Origin: Vampirovibrio sp.
GTDB taxonomy: Bacteria > Cyanobacteriota > Vampirovibrionia > Vampirovibrionales > JAJTHC01
Length of the DNA stretch: 64,000 nt
Assembly: GCA_024998755.1 (NCBI GenBank)
Contig: JACEUU010000002.1
Span: 602,045 to 666,044, forward strand
Reading direction: 5' to 3'
The first letter of the stretch is position 1. The number at the start of each line of letters is the position of its first letter. The notes below the pieces were generated by a model that saw only the letters and a list, made by a program, of their open reading frames with translations, searched no databases and had not been told where the DNA came from. The position numbers and the translations under genes are program-made. Shown one piece after another: positions 27,007 to 35,713 of the stretch.

Positions 27007-27732
27007 ATGATGACCATGCAACCTGTGCCAAACCACCAAGCTACCAACGCTTACCCTCAGCAAAAGACTACCGCTTCACAACCCAGAGAAGCCGCTACTT
27101 CAGGAACATCAGCAACAGCACACCCTACTGCACCTGCACCCGTTGCCGGTGGTTCTGCTAGCGATGCCTTCTTCCGTAATGCAGGGGCTACCTTAAAAGG
27201 GGCTACATCCGGTTTTGGTAATTTAGTGGCTGAACCTTTTCGTAAAGTATGGAATTATTCCAAAGAAGGCACCCCCCAAGCACTAGCAGTTGCTGGTGGA
27301 ACGGTTGCCCTTGCATACGGAGCAGTCGTAGCCGCTAGTGCAGGCACATTGTTCCCTATTTTAGCAGGCGGTTTGGCTTTAGGTGCAGGTATTCAGCTTT
27401 TTAGAGGTGGGTATGGGGCATTTTCTGCTGAAAATCCGAAGGACCAGCTAAAAGGGTTTGGTCGGGTAGGGCAAGCTATTACCTTGTCTGTTTTGGCGGG
27501 GGCTTCGGCTTTACATTATAAGCATTTTTGGCACGCCCCAGCTTGGGATAAGTTATTACCAACCTTAGGCAAGGGCATTAAAGAAATTAGTACCAAAGGG
27601 TTTGAGTTTGTGAAAACAATCCCTAAGCAGGCAGATACGGCTTGGACTAAGACCAAAACATGGGTTGGCGGTGTGAAAGATAAAGCGGTTGATTTTTGGA
27701 AAAATTTAACGTCTCCAAAGACAATGCCCTAG
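27007..27732 (+). CDS. Hypothetical membrane protein, glycine/alanine-rich
   Basis: Not recognised. The first 50 residues are Pro/Thr/Ala-rich and disordered. Two to three glycine/alanine-rich hydrophobic segments follow (ALAVAGGTVALAYGAVVAASAG, then FPILAGGLALGAGI). The C-terminus is Lys/Trp-rich and amphipathic (KTKTWVGGVKDKAVDFWKNL). The layout, a disordered leader followed by a glycine-rich helix, recalls the products at 1855 and 35714. It starts with a tandem ATGATG and converges with coaX, overlapping its stop by four bases. Confidence 0.65.
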   Translation: MMTMQPVPNHQATNAYPQQKTTASQPREAATSGTSATAHPTAPAPVAGGSASDAFFRNAGATLKGATSGFGNLVAEPFRKVWNYSKEGTPQALAVAGGTVALAYGAVVAASAGTLFPILAGGLALGAGIQLFRGGYGAFSAENPKDQLKGFGRVGQAITLSVLAGASALHYKHFWHAPAWDKLLPTLGKGIKEISTKGFEFVKTIPKQADTAWTKTKTWVGGVKDKAVDFWKNLTSPKTMP

Positions 27733-28583
27733 CTATTTTCGTTTTTAAATTGGGTAAAAATAGCGTTATTGTACCAGTGCTCGTCAAAAATTAAGCTGGG
27801 TTGCGATGTTGTAAAAAGCCCTAACTTTAACGATGCCTCCAGAGCGTGGTGCAGCCATGCTGAATATCCCCCTGTTACCACAATTTTGGTGATAGGCGAT
27901 TTCCAATAATGGGCTAATTGTTGAGCATACGCTAAAATCCCCATGGCATAGGTGTAACCAACACCGTGCGTAATGGCTTCTTCGGTAGAAGTGGGTGGAT
28001 GAAATGAATCTGTATCGTTTAGCGGTAATGGTAATGGTAAATGCGGGGCTTGCTGGGGCAATGCCTGTTGCCAAGAAGCAATAGACGGTAAAATAGCGCC
28101 ACCCCCGTAAGTTTTACCGTTCATGAGGATGTCTATAGTGGTAGCCGAACCGGCATTGATTAAAACACTGGTTTCAGTGGGAAATTGGGAAGCTAACTGA
28201 AGCATATTCAGTACCCTATCAATGCCAATAGTATCCCAACTGGCTTGATAGTAAGTAAAATTTATTCCGCCATTGGTGGCACACTTCAATAAGTGGTGCT
28301 TATTAAGGGGTACAAAATCAGCCGTGTTGATGTGCTGAAATAGGGTTGCTTCAACGGTAGGATTAGTGGAAACCCAAGCCACTAAGGCTTCTTTTGGTAA
28401 GGTTTTTCGCCATAATTGTAGCTTTTTGGCTAACGGTTCAATACCAACATCCGCCAGTAACCACTGGTGTAAGCGTTCAACCTGTTGGGTTTCAGGGTGT
28501 TGGCATAACACCTTTAGGGCGGTGTTCCCTAAATCAATGGCATAATGGGTCAACTTGATTAAATACCTAGTTTTGATTGGCAT
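27729..28583 (-). CDS. coaX: Type III pantothenate kinase
   Basis: CoaX phosphorylates pantothenate at the start of coenzyme A synthesis. The ASKHA-fold motifs are present: YAIDLGNTALK at the N-terminus, GIDRVLNM, INAGSATTID, GGAILPS and VVTGGYSAWL. I use the ATG at 28583; the track start at 28589 is GTG. The start lies inside the end of nadA (about 25 bp overlap), indicating a coupled nadA-coaX pair. Confidence 0.88.
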   Translation of the reverse strand: MPIKTRYLIKLTHYAIDLGNTALKVLCQHPETQQVERLHQWLLADVGIEPLAKKLQLWRKTLPKEALVAWVSTNPTVEATLFQHINTADFVPLNKHHLLKCATNGGINFTYYQASWDTIGIDRVLNMLQLASQFPTETSVLINAGSATTIDILMNGKTYGGGAILPSIASWQQALPQQAPHLPLPLPLNDTDSFHPPTSTEEAITHGVGYTYAMGILAYAQQLAHYWKSPITKIVVTGGYSAWLHHALEASLKLGLFTTSQPSLIFDEHWYNNAIFTQFKNENS

Positions 28584-29563
28584 CTGCACGCAGCAGAACC
28601 CGCTGAAACCGTTGTTTTCGGCATGGGTATCGCCATCATTACATCTAACGAATGACGGGCTTTGGCGAAAGATTCAGCATCAATTTCTACGGCGGGAACT
28701 TGCCCCAGCAACGCTTTTTTGATATTTTCTAACCGAGTCATCTTCATATTAGGGCACATGGCTTGAGACCGAGACGGCGTGTAAAAGTTTTTATGTGGGA
28801 ATTCAGCCGTTAGCCTTTGGGCAACCCCTTCTTCCGTACAAATAATAAACGTATCAGCCCCGCATACAGCGGCTTGTTCTAGAATACCTGTGGTGCTGCC
28901 AATATAATCTGCCAAGTCTTTCACGGGCTCATCACATTCAGGGTGAACCAATACTAACGCTTTCGGGTGTTGAGCTTTCAAAGCGGTTAAATCATCTAAA
29001 TCAATGCGTAAATGGGCAGGGCAAAACCCATCCCAGCAGATAATTTCCACGTCAGGCAACTGGCTTTGTACATAAGCCCCCAAGTGCTTATCTGGCACGA
29101 AAAGTACTTGGTTGGTATTTAAACTTTTCACCACGTCTACTGCGTTGGCACTGGTACAACAACTATCACACAAGGCTTTAACCGCTGCACTGGTATTAAC
29201 ATAACCCACCACGGGTACACCAGGGTATTGGGCTTTAAATGTTGTCAGTTGGGCTGGGGTAATCATATCTGCCATAGGGCAACCAGCGTGAGGGTTGGCT
29301 AAGTAGACGGTTTTTTGAGGGCTTAACAATTTCGCCGTTTCCGCCATGAAATGCACGCCGCAGAAAATAATCATATCTGCTTGGGTTGCGGCGGCTTGTT
29401 GGCTTAAGCCTAAGGAATCGCCCCGATAATCTGCCACATCTTGCACTTCCAGCCGTTCGTAAACGTGAGCCAAAATAACGGCATTACGTTCCGCCTTGAG
29501 GGCTTTAATTTCAGCCAACAACGTTTCTTTTCGGTTAGTAGTGGTATTAACGGTGGGAAACAT
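28559..29563 (-). CDS. nadA: Quinolinate synthase
   Basis: NadA condenses iminoaspartate with DHAP to make quinolinate for NAD. The three Fe-S cysteine regions are visible (GCPMADM, CDSCCTS and the late CPNMKMT), as are ILAHVYE, GDSLGLSQ, FCGVHFMAE and HPECDEPV. I start at MFPTVN (29563), which has GGAAC upstream; the track start at 29602 has its ribosome site fused to the ATG. The C-terminal segment is cysteine-containing (SAACRC). Overlaps coaX, forming a two-gene cofactor operon. Confidence 0.94.
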   Translation of the reverse strand: MFPTVNTTTNRKETLLAEIKALKAERNAVILAHVYERLEVQDVADYRGDSLGLSQQAAATQADMIIFCGVHFMAETAKLLSPQKTVYLANPHAGCPMADMITPAQLTTFKAQYPGVPVVGYVNTSAAVKALCDSCCTSANAVDVVKSLNTNQVLFVPDKHLGAYVQSQLPDVEIICWDGFCPAHLRIDLDDLTALKAQHPKALVLVHPECDEPVKDLADYIGSTTGILEQAAVCGADTFIICTEEGVAQRLTAEFPHKNFYTPSRSQAMCPNMKMTRLENIKKALLGQVPAVEIDAESFAKARHSLDVMMAIPMPKTTVSAGSAACRCQSKLGI

Positions 29564-29708
29564 AGCAGTAGTTCCAGTCAAACGGCAAGGTTTTTTAAAC
29601 ATCCTTTATAGTGTACAAAAAGGATAGACTAGAAGCTAGGGGGTAGCGTAAAAATTTATCAAACCTTTAACAAATCCCTCCTACAATAAAATAAGTGTGA
29701 TTTCTAAA

Positions 29709-29974
29709 ATCGATTGCCGTTCCTAGCTATAGCTGGTGGGTGTTAAGGGGGTTCTTGTTCGAGAACCCCCTTAACAATCCCCCACGAACTTAGGGGTAAA
29801 CCCCTAAGAACCCCCAAAAAGCCACCCCTCTATGCCACAAGGGCATTGACGAGGGGATGTTCTTTTTGCCCCTTCGGTGGACGGAACGCATCGACGACTG
29901 CAGAGCAAACGCGATGGTCGTTCCTACTGGTTGGTATGGTATTTAAACTTTGTATTCGTATAACTTTGAATAGG
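29709..29974 (+). repeat. IS630-related MITE A, left end missing
   Basis: About 266 bp. It begins inside the family consensus at CGATTGCCGTTCCTAGCTAT and ends with an inverted terminal sequence, TACCTATTCAAAG read inward, next to TA. It contains a perfect hairpin (GTTAAGGGGGTTCT paired with AGAACCCCCTTAAC) and CGACGACTGCAGAGCAAACG shared with copies B and C. It fills the spacer between nadA and fliR. Confidence 0.78.
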
Positions 29975-29985
29975 TATTATTGGTA

Positions 29986-30804
29986 CTAATGCCAACGAAC
30001 ACCCGTATTTATCAAAATTTGACGAATAATAGGTAACAAGCTGGGTAACATCAAGTAAAAAATCATCAACCCTAACAGTGGTTTAATACTAGACCCTAAC
30101 TGAAAAACTGGTATTTGCTGAGCCGTTTTATTCACAATGCCCAACATAATATCTAGCACAATAGTAATCACAAAAAACGGCGCAGCCAAAATCAAGCCCG
30201 TATCTAAAATTTGTTTAGAATAATGCACAATTTCAGGCAAACTTAAATGTAAAAACCAATTACTAGCCACCCCAGAAAGCGGAATCAATTCAAAGGTTTT
30301 AGCCAAGCCCCCAACCAACCATTCAAGCCCCCCAATGGAAAGATATATAAGCGTTGCAATAAAGCCTAAAAAAGGGCCCATCAAGGCGTTTTGCTGTTGC
30401 GTGGTAGGGTCCATAATATTGGCAGCAGAAAGCCCAATTTGGTTGTTGGTCAACGCCCCTGATGAAGTAATAATTTCAAGCAGCCATTTCGTAGTAAACC
30501 CAATAACCGATCCTAAAACTGCATTCAACGTTACAAATAACAAAAATTGAGGTAAGGTAACTTCTTTTAGTAAGCTAGCTTGGGCTGAAACCGAAGGGAG
30601 GTTCATCAACGCTGTGGTCATAGCCATTGCCACAGAAACTTTGAGCGGGTTCGGCATATCTTTTCGGCTAAATAAAGCAGCCTGCATAATAAACGGGAGC
30701 GTTCGGCTAAAGGTCAGCAACCAAACATCTAAAAAGCCGCCCAGTTGCTGGTGTAGCACCCCAAAGCTTTGAAGTAACGGTTGAAAGGTATCAACGGAGG
30801 TCAT
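29986..30804 (-). CDS. fliR: Type III export-gate protein FliR/SctT
   Basis: Hydrophobic protein with about six membrane segments and the family motifs RTLPFIMQAALFSRKDMP near the N-terminus, an LSAAN segment and a C-terminal PLLGLMIFYLMLPSLLP. With FliP and FliQ it builds the export gate of flagella or injectisomes. It is the third gene in fliP-fliQ-fliR order, starting six bases after fliQ. Flagellar or secretion-type use cannot be decided from this gene; no flhB follows. Confidence 0.86.
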   Translation of the reverse strand: MTSVDTFQPLLQSFGVLHQQLGGFLDVWLLTFSRTLPFIMQAALFSRKDMPNPLKVSVAMAMTTALMNLPSVSAQASLLKEVTLPQFLLFVTLNAVLGSVIGFTTKWLLEIITSSGALTNNQIGLSAANIMDPTTQQQNALMGPFLGFIATLIYLSIGGLEWLVGGLAKTFELIPLSGVASNWFLHLSLPEIVHYSKQILDTGLILAAPFFVITIVLDIMLGIVNKTAQQIPVFQLGSSIKPLLGLMIFYLMLPSLLPIIRQILINTGVRWH

Positions 30805-30810
30805 ACTGGT

Positions 30811-31182
30811 TTAAAACCGAAAATTAGCAGGCGGAATAAACTGAAACCGAAACTGTCCTGGGGGTAATGATTGCCTTGAAAACCGACTAGGGGCGGGGGG
30901 TAAAACTCTATTGCCGGCGTGGGGAATGGTTTGAAAGGCTAATTGCATTGATTCACGAATGTAGCCACCCAACATTTGCATCATCAGGCTACCCCCTGCT
31001 ATCAGCAATACAAACACGATAATCAGCTTAGGTACGGCACTAATGGTTTGTTCCTGCACTTGGGTTACGGCTTGCAAAATACCCACTAACAGCCCAATAG
31101 CCGCTGCGGCTAGTACCAACGGCATACTAATCATTAGGCTTAACATAATGCCTTTTCTGACGTGTTCCAGTAAATAATCCAT
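30811..31182 (-). CDS. fliQ: Type III export-gate protein FliQ/SctS with C-terminal extension
   Basis: The first 90 residues are a standard two-helix FliQ (GIMLSLMISMPLVLAAAAIGL, then a second helix LIIVFVLLIAGG). The remaining ~33 residues are a proline/phenylalanine/arginine-rich tail with PPGQFRFQF and PPANFRF repeats, not typical of the roughly 89-residue family. The tail would lie on one side of the membrane next to the gate; its role is unknown. Confidence 0.87.
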   Translation of the reverse strand: MDYLLEHVRKGIMLSLMISMPLVLAAAAIGLLVGILQAVTQVQEQTISAVPKLIIVFVLLIAGGSLMMQMLGGYIRESMQLAFQTIPHAGNRVLPPAPSRFSRQSLPPGQFRFQFIPPANFRF

Positions 31183-31228
31183 GGTGTTGGGGGGTAATCC
31201 TTTTGTAAAAAATTCAAAGCGATGTTTT

Positions 31229-31254
31229 TGTAGGAGCGGATTGCATCCGTCCGT
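31229..31254 (+). repeat. Fragment of the GTAGGGGCG repeat inside the fliP-fliQ spacer
   Basis: GTAGGAGCGGATTGCATCCG matches the left arm of the unit at 35419. It sits within the export-gate operon, so the operon mRNA would carry it. Confidence 0.6.
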
Positions 31255-31265
31255 TTTGAGATTGT

Positions 31266-31931
31266 TTAGTTAAAGCTACGAACCAGCCCTCGAACAATCA
31301 GCCCCCATCCATCAACGGCAACAAAGATGAGGATTTTAAAGGGAAGCGAAATAATTGTGGGCGAAAGCATCATCATACCCAGTGCCATTAGGATGTTAGA
31401 AACCACTAAATCCACAATAACAAAGGGTACAAAAATAACGAAACCTATTTCAAACGAGGTGCGTAATTCACTGAGCATATAAGCTGGAGCTACTTCCCAA
31501 ATTTCCAATTCTTTGGGGGAAGCGGGCGGTTTGTCTCGGCTCATTTCCAAGAAAATTTTCACATCTTCTTGGCGGGTTTGCCGAAGCATGAAATTTTTCA
31601 ATGGCACACTACCTTCATCCAAAATTTCAAGAATATTGGCTTTGGGTTTTTTAAGCATCGGGTCTACCACTGTGTAAATTTCCCCAAAAATGGGTCCCAT
31701 AGTATACAGCGTAAGCACCAAGGCTAAGCCAACCAATATAACGGCGGGTGGTACTTGTTGTGTACCCATAGCTTGTTTGAGGATTGAAAACACAATGGCG
31801 TACCGCATGAAACTGGTCATGCCAGCCAGCATGAAGGGAAGCAGGGTCATAGACCCCATCAGTAGAATAAGCTGTAGGGCGGGGTCTATTGAGCCTAGGG
31901 CTATTGAAGCTGCACCAGCAACCATCATCAT
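31266..31931 (-). CDS. fliP: Type III export-gate protein FliP/SctR
   Basis: Family motifs are strong: MTSFMRYAIVFSILKQAMGT, GTQQVPPAVILVGLAL, MGPIFGEIY, FMLRQTRQEDV and the C-terminal SLPFKILIFVAVDGWGLIV. The GTQQ.PP form is closer to flagellar FliP than to injectisome SctR. Start is a triple ATG with only a short segment before the first helix, so no long cleaved signal peptide. First gene of fliP-fliQ-fliR. Confidence 0.9.
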   Translation of the reverse strand: MMMVAGAASIALGSIDPALQLILLMGSMTLLPFMLAGMTSFMRYAIVFSILKQAMGTQQVPPAVILVGLALVLTLYTMGPIFGEIYTVVDPMLKKPKANILEILDEGSVPLKNFMLRQTRQEDVKIFLEMSRDKPPASPKELEIWEVAPAYMLSELRTSFEIGFVIFVPFVIVDLVVSNILMALGMMMLSPTIISLPFKILIFVAVDGWGLIVRGLVRSFN

Positions 31932-32055
31932 AAAGCAGGTGTTTCTCTTAACTTAATGCTTGTACTAATAAGGGTATTTTCAATACTACAAGTCTTATTG
32001 TACAGAGTTCCCTACCGTTGGAAGCCCCCTAATTGAATGATATTATCCGCTTTTT

Positions 32056-33609
32056 CTAAATCCACAAATCAGCCGAAGCTAAGCCCGAAGGGCTCAACGG
32101 ACGTCCGCCTCCACTACTACCAGTTGGTGTTGCGTGGGAATGCCCCCCCTCAGAACAAAAGCCTTTCAACGGCAAAATTTTGTTGGCATTACATAAGCCT
32201 TCAGGGGCTATGGCTTCTTGAACAGCTCGCATCCAGCCGATACTAGCTGATGATAATTCATCGTGTAAATAACCTTGCTTTTCTAAGCCAATCCCGTGTT
32301 CCCCGCTTAGCGTACCGCCCACCTTCACGCAAAGATGCATAATTTCATGCGAAGCCTGTTTGACTCGTTCCATTTGTTCAACATCGGTTGGTTCAAACAT
32401 CAAATGCGGATGCAAATTCCCATCGCCCGCATGAAATACGTTAGCAATAACTAAGTCATATCGCTTTGCAATGGCGTTAATTTCTGTTAGCGTTTCTGCT
32501 AGTTTGCTCCGTGGAATAACGGGGTCCATCACATAAAATGCGGGCGATATATTGCCATAGCTGGCTACTGCTCCCTTGCGGGCTTTCCATAATTGAGTAA
32601 TGCGTTCAGGGCTAGTAGCGGTTTCCACACTTAAGGGGGTGAAGGGTTCAATGGTGCTTTGCAAGGTTGTCAATAAATACGCTAATTCTTCGGGATGAAA
32701 CGCATCTAATTCTGCCAATAAAACGGCTTGAGCCGTTTCAGGTAAGCCAACGCCAAATGCTTTGTTGACGCACTGAACAGTAAGGGCGTCAATCAATTCC
32801 AATGCGGCCGGATTAATGCCTGCTTGAATAATGGCACTGACAGCTTGTGAAGCAGCTTCTAACGAACTAAACGCCATGAATGCCACCGCAACATGGGTGG
32901 GCTTGGGCAGTACTTTGACCCATGCTTCGCAAAGCAACCCTAATGTACCTTCTGAGCCTATCAACAATTGCCGAATATTCAAGCCATTGGGAGCAAAAAC
33001 CGTTTTAGGGGCGTTGCTCCACACAATTTCTGCTTGCGGGGTTACCCAGCATAGCGAAAGGGTATGGTCAGTCGTTACGCCATATTTGGCACAGTGAATG
33101 CCCCCTGCATTTTCCGCCCAATTCCCCCCGAAGGTGCAGGCACTTTGGCTAGAAGGGTCTGGAGCATAGAACAAGCCATGTGGGGCTAATGCTGTGTTTA
33201 GCTTGGCATTGACCAACCCCGCTTGCACTTTGGCACAGCCTTCTTTCGGGTTGATTTCCAATAATTTATTCATTTTAGCAAAACTGATAATGATCCCCGC
33301 TTCTGAAACGGCTAGGCTACCGCCTGAAAGCCCTGTACCAGCCCCTCTGGCGGTGTAGGAAAGCCCCAGTTGGTTACAGGTTTTTACAATCCACTGCACT
33401 TGGGCGGTGGTGCTAGGTAGCACGACGCAAGCAGGTAGGGTGGCTAGCATGAAGTTGGCATCACGTTCATAGGGGAAGCGTTGGGGCAGAGAATCTAAAA
33501 TAGCCTGTTTACCCAGCATTCTTTCTGCCAAAGTTAGAAATTGGGTTAAAGTTGAAGTGGGCATTGATGAAGGCATCCATTTTTCTAAATATTCATTATT
33601 GTAAGACAA
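32056..33609 (-). CDS. FAD-linked oxidase, glycolate oxidase subunit GlcD-like
   Basis: The FAD-binding type 4 domain shows VLPSTTAQVQWIV and RGAGTGLSGGSLAVSEAGI; the C-terminal oxidase domain shows FHAGDGNLHPHLMF and GGTLSGEHGIGLEK. This is the GlcD/D-lactate dehydrogenase-like family, oxidising 2-hydroxyacids. GlcE and GlcF partners are absent nearby, so the exact substrate is unclear. The last ~35 residues (Gly/Ser/Pro-rich) look like a non-family extension. Confidence 0.88.
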   Translation of the reverse strand: MSYNNEYLEKWMPSSMPTSTLTQFLTLAERMLGKQAILDSLPQRFPYERDANFMLATLPACVVLPSTTAQVQWIVKTCNQLGLSYTARGAGTGLSGGSLAVSEAGIIISFAKMNKLLEINPKEGCAKVQAGLVNAKLNTALAPHGLFYAPDPSSQSACTFGGNWAENAGGIHCAKYGVTTDHTLSLCWVTPQAEIVWSNAPKTVFAPNGLNIRQLLIGSEGTLGLLCEAWVKVLPKPTHVAVAFMAFSSLEAASQAVSAIIQAGINPAALELIDALTVQCVNKAFGVGLPETAQAVLLAELDAFHPEELAYLLTTLQSTIEPFTPLSVETATSPERITQLWKARKGAVASYGNISPAFYVMDPVIPRSKLAETLTEINAIAKRYDLVIANVFHAGDGNLHPHLMFEPTDVEQMERVKQASHEIMHLCVKVGGTLSGEHGIGLEKQGYLHDELSSASIGWMRAVQEAIAPEGLCNANKILPLKGFCSEGGHSHATPTGSSGGGRPLSPSGLASADLWI

Positions 33610-33701
33610 AAATGCTCCTTCGAAAGAAGTAGACTACCATGCCTTACCACCTGACACAAAAGATGGGCGTTTAGGATTGTGAGTTTTTACTATGATTTAG
33701 A

Positions 33702-33800
33702 GCTTCAAACCATATGTAGTTGGAGATAGGCTGGTGCGAGCGTAGCGAAGCAGACCAATTAGAAAACCCTCTGGTTTTCGGTCAAGCCTATTTTCAACGT
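33702..33800 (+). repeat. 99 bp stem-loop repeat (GCTTCAAACC family), copy b
   Basis: It contains GTTGGAGATAGGCT paired with AGCCTATTTTCAAC and a central GTGCGAGCGTAGCGAAGCAG. It is close to copies at 23633 (inverted) and 54846. Variation is concentrated in the loop. Confidence 0.82.
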
Positions 33801-33833
33801 ACAAGCAAACCAATTAACCAGTTGTTCCCCTGG

Positions 33834-33872
33834 GGATTCTTAAGGGGGTGGTGAACTGCCCCTTAAGAATCC
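33834..33872. repeat. Perfect 15 bp hairpin in the spacer before ylqD
   Basis: GGATTCTTAAGGGG and CCCCTTAAGAATCC arms enclose about ten bases. It resembles the hairpin in the MITE family but lacks a T-run, so a terminator role is doubtful. The rest of the 33610-34026 spacer is AT-rich and may hold the ylqD promoter. Confidence 0.7.
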
Positions 33873-34026
33873 ACCTTAGCCCGAATCGATTAACCTCTTA
33901 ATATTTTTCAAAAAAGGATAAAATAAATATAGTCAGGTTGAGCTACCACGCATTGTTAATTTTCTGATACAATAGAAACATACTCCTGATTGTTTACTTT
34001 TGGATACAAGAAAGACCCCGAAAATA

Positions 34027-34479
34027 ATGATGACCAACACCATTTCCCCCCAAGAATCAATTCAACTTAAACGCCAAGTAACCATTAAAACCATGGTTAC
34101 GGATTTATTTCGTGAAAAAGCCAACAAAGAAATTACAGAAGAACAAACCCTGCTAAAAGCGGAAGGTGAAGCCTTGGAAAAACAATACCAAGCTAACCTA
34201 AAACAGTTGGAAGATGCTGCCAGACAAGGGCATAACGTAGCGCCGCAATTGGATGGCTTGCACAAAGAAGTGCTTTCTCGTCAGCAACAATTAGGTGAAA
34301 TGCAACAGCAATTAGCCGCCCAATTGGCTGAATTGGAAAAAGTAACCAATGGCACGTTTTTAGTTACTGGGCAAATGGAAAACTATGTAACTATTGCGGT
34401 TGGCGATTCTCTTTACGAAAAATTGCGTAAAGCCGAAGTTCATGTTCAAGATGGCGTTGTAACCGCTATTGTGGGTTAA
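34027..34479 (+). CDS. YlqD-family coiled-coil protein
   Basis: The N-terminus (IQLKRQVTIKTMVTDLFREKANKE) and the long Gln/Glu/Leu-rich coiled coil, followed by a small C-terminal strand region (YVTIAVGDSLYEKL), match the YlqD family known from Firmicutes and cyanobacteria; its function is unknown. I start at the tandem ATGATG at 34027 in place of the TTG at 34000. It is followed closely by two secreted proteins on the same strand. Confidence 0.65.
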   Translation: MMTNTISPQESIQLKRQVTIKTMVTDLFREKANKEITEEQTLLKAEGEALEKQYQANLKQLEDAARQGHNVAPQLDGLHKEVLSRQQQLGEMQQQLAAQLAELEKVTNGTFLVTGQMENYVTIAVGDSLYEKLRKAEVHVQDGVVTAIVG

Positions 34480-34496
34480 GTAAGGTAGTCTAAAAC

Positions 34497-35030
34497 GTGA
34501 ACAACAAACACTTTATAGTAACCATTGTTTTAGCCTTGCTGGTTGGTTTCGCTTCTGAAAGCTGGGCGGGCTTACCCCAAGGTACGCAAACGTTGGTTCG
34601 GTTTCGGCGAGCTTACTTAATTTCAAACATCACCTTTCCCGGTGGGGTAGGGTACTATCCGCAATTGGAAGACGATGAAGCGGAAGCCAAAGAAACGGTA
34701 TTAGAGGCTCCTGCATTGAAGCCTTCTAAACGATTACCGTTAACAGGCGAACAAAAAGGTACAGAAAAAGCCATTATACAGCCAGAAACTCAAGCCATTG
34801 AAGCTTATAAAAGTAGAAGTGCGTTGCGTAAACGGTTTGGAAATGGCTTGTTTAACCTATTTAACGTGATTGAATTTGGCGATGCTAGCATTGCCAAACG
34901 CATGGAAACCCAGCCGACCAAACTGAAGTTTTTAGACCATTATGATAATGGGGAAGATTACCTTTACTTACCCGCTATTGGTATACCCGTGCCTATTCGG
35001 TTGCAATCAAAAAACACGTTTATACACTAA
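34497..35030 (+). CDS. Secreted TRL-like hypothetical protein (long paralogue)
   Basis: A signal peptide (TIVLALLVGFASESWAG) is followed by a polar, probably flexible region and a C-terminal segment VIEFGDASIAKRM...LKFLDHYDNGEDYLYLP. The GDASI box and the spacing to the following strand resemble the TRL-like family, as in the next gene. Start is GTG at 34497, 17 bases after ylqD. Function unknown; exported to the periplasm or outer surface. Confidence 0.62.
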   Translation: MNNKHFIVTIVLALLVGFASESWAGLPQGTQTLVRFRRAYLISNITFPGGVGYYPQLEDDEAEAKETVLEAPALKPSKRLPLTGEQKGTEKAIIQPETQAIEAYKSRSALRKRFGNGLFNLFNVIEFGDASIAKRMETQPTKLKFLDHYDNGEDYLYLPAIGIPVPIRLQSKNTFIH

Positions 35031-35069
35031 CTTTGACAGGGTTTAATTAAAATTAGAAAGTTTATTATT

Positions 35070-35399
35070 ATGTTCAATTCCTTAAAATCTGCGATTACTT
35101 TGCTTTTGGTTATTTTTGGATTATCCGTTGCCGTTCCTGCTCAAGCAATGGGACTGCTTTATACCAACACGCATTATCCGCTTTTAGCTACAGGTGCTAC
35201 AGCCAAGGAAGGCGTTGCTAAGTTGAAAGTGGGACAGGCGAAAACAATGAATTATTTGTTTTTGGTTGAAAAGGGCGATGCCAGTATTGAACGGATTGTA
35301 AAGGCACAGGGTATTAAGAAAATTCATTTTGTGGATGTGCAGGAACAAAGCATTTTTATTTTCTTTCGGAAGATGACTGTTACCGTCTACGGCGAATAG
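35070..35399 (+). CDS. Secreted TRL-like family protein
   Basis: A signal peptide (LLLVIFGLSVAVPAQA) leads into the TRL-like pattern: GLLYTNTHYPLLATG, GDASIERIVKAQGIKKIHFVDV and terminal TVTVYGE. TRL-like proteins are small exported proteins of unknown function with this GDASI-KI-VD order. It is downstream of a longer relative that shares GDASI, so the pair is probably an old tandem duplication. No lipobox cysteine is evident. Confidence 0.7.
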   Translation: MFNSLKSAITLLLVIFGLSVAVPAQAMGLLYTNTHYPLLATGATAKEGVAKLKVGQAKTMNYLFLVEKGDASIERIVKAQGIKKIHFVDVQEQSIFIFFRKMTVTVYGE

Positions 35400-35418
35400 G
35401 TTTTTCAACATTAACCTT

Positions 35419-35487
35419 GTAGGGGCGGATTGCATCCGCCCGTTTCTGTCAATTGTTAAGCGGGCGAATGCAAGGGTTCGCCCCTAC
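35419..35487. repeat. 69 bp palindromic repeat GTAGGGGCG...CGCCCCTAC
   Basis: The arms GTAGGGGCGGATTGCATCCG and GCAAGGGTTCGCCCCTAC pair imperfectly around an AT-rich loop. Related units are at 23364 and inside the MITE at 54951. It may act as a terminator-like structure for the TRL-like genes, but no T-run follows. Confidence 0.75.
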
Positions 35488-35713
35488 GATGAGGCTACTA
35501 TTTTTTATATTAAAACTTAGCTTTTTGAAAACTAAAAAGACTTTATGGTAAAAACTTTATTTTTTATTTAAAATAAACTAGCACACATTCTGGTATTGTC
35601 GGTTTTATCCCATTAAGAACAGGAGCCAATTCAGTGAATGCTTCTATTTCAAGGTTATTTAAGTGTGTGTTACTATTTTAAAAGTAGAAAATAAAAAAGA
35701 GGACGATTTCAGT

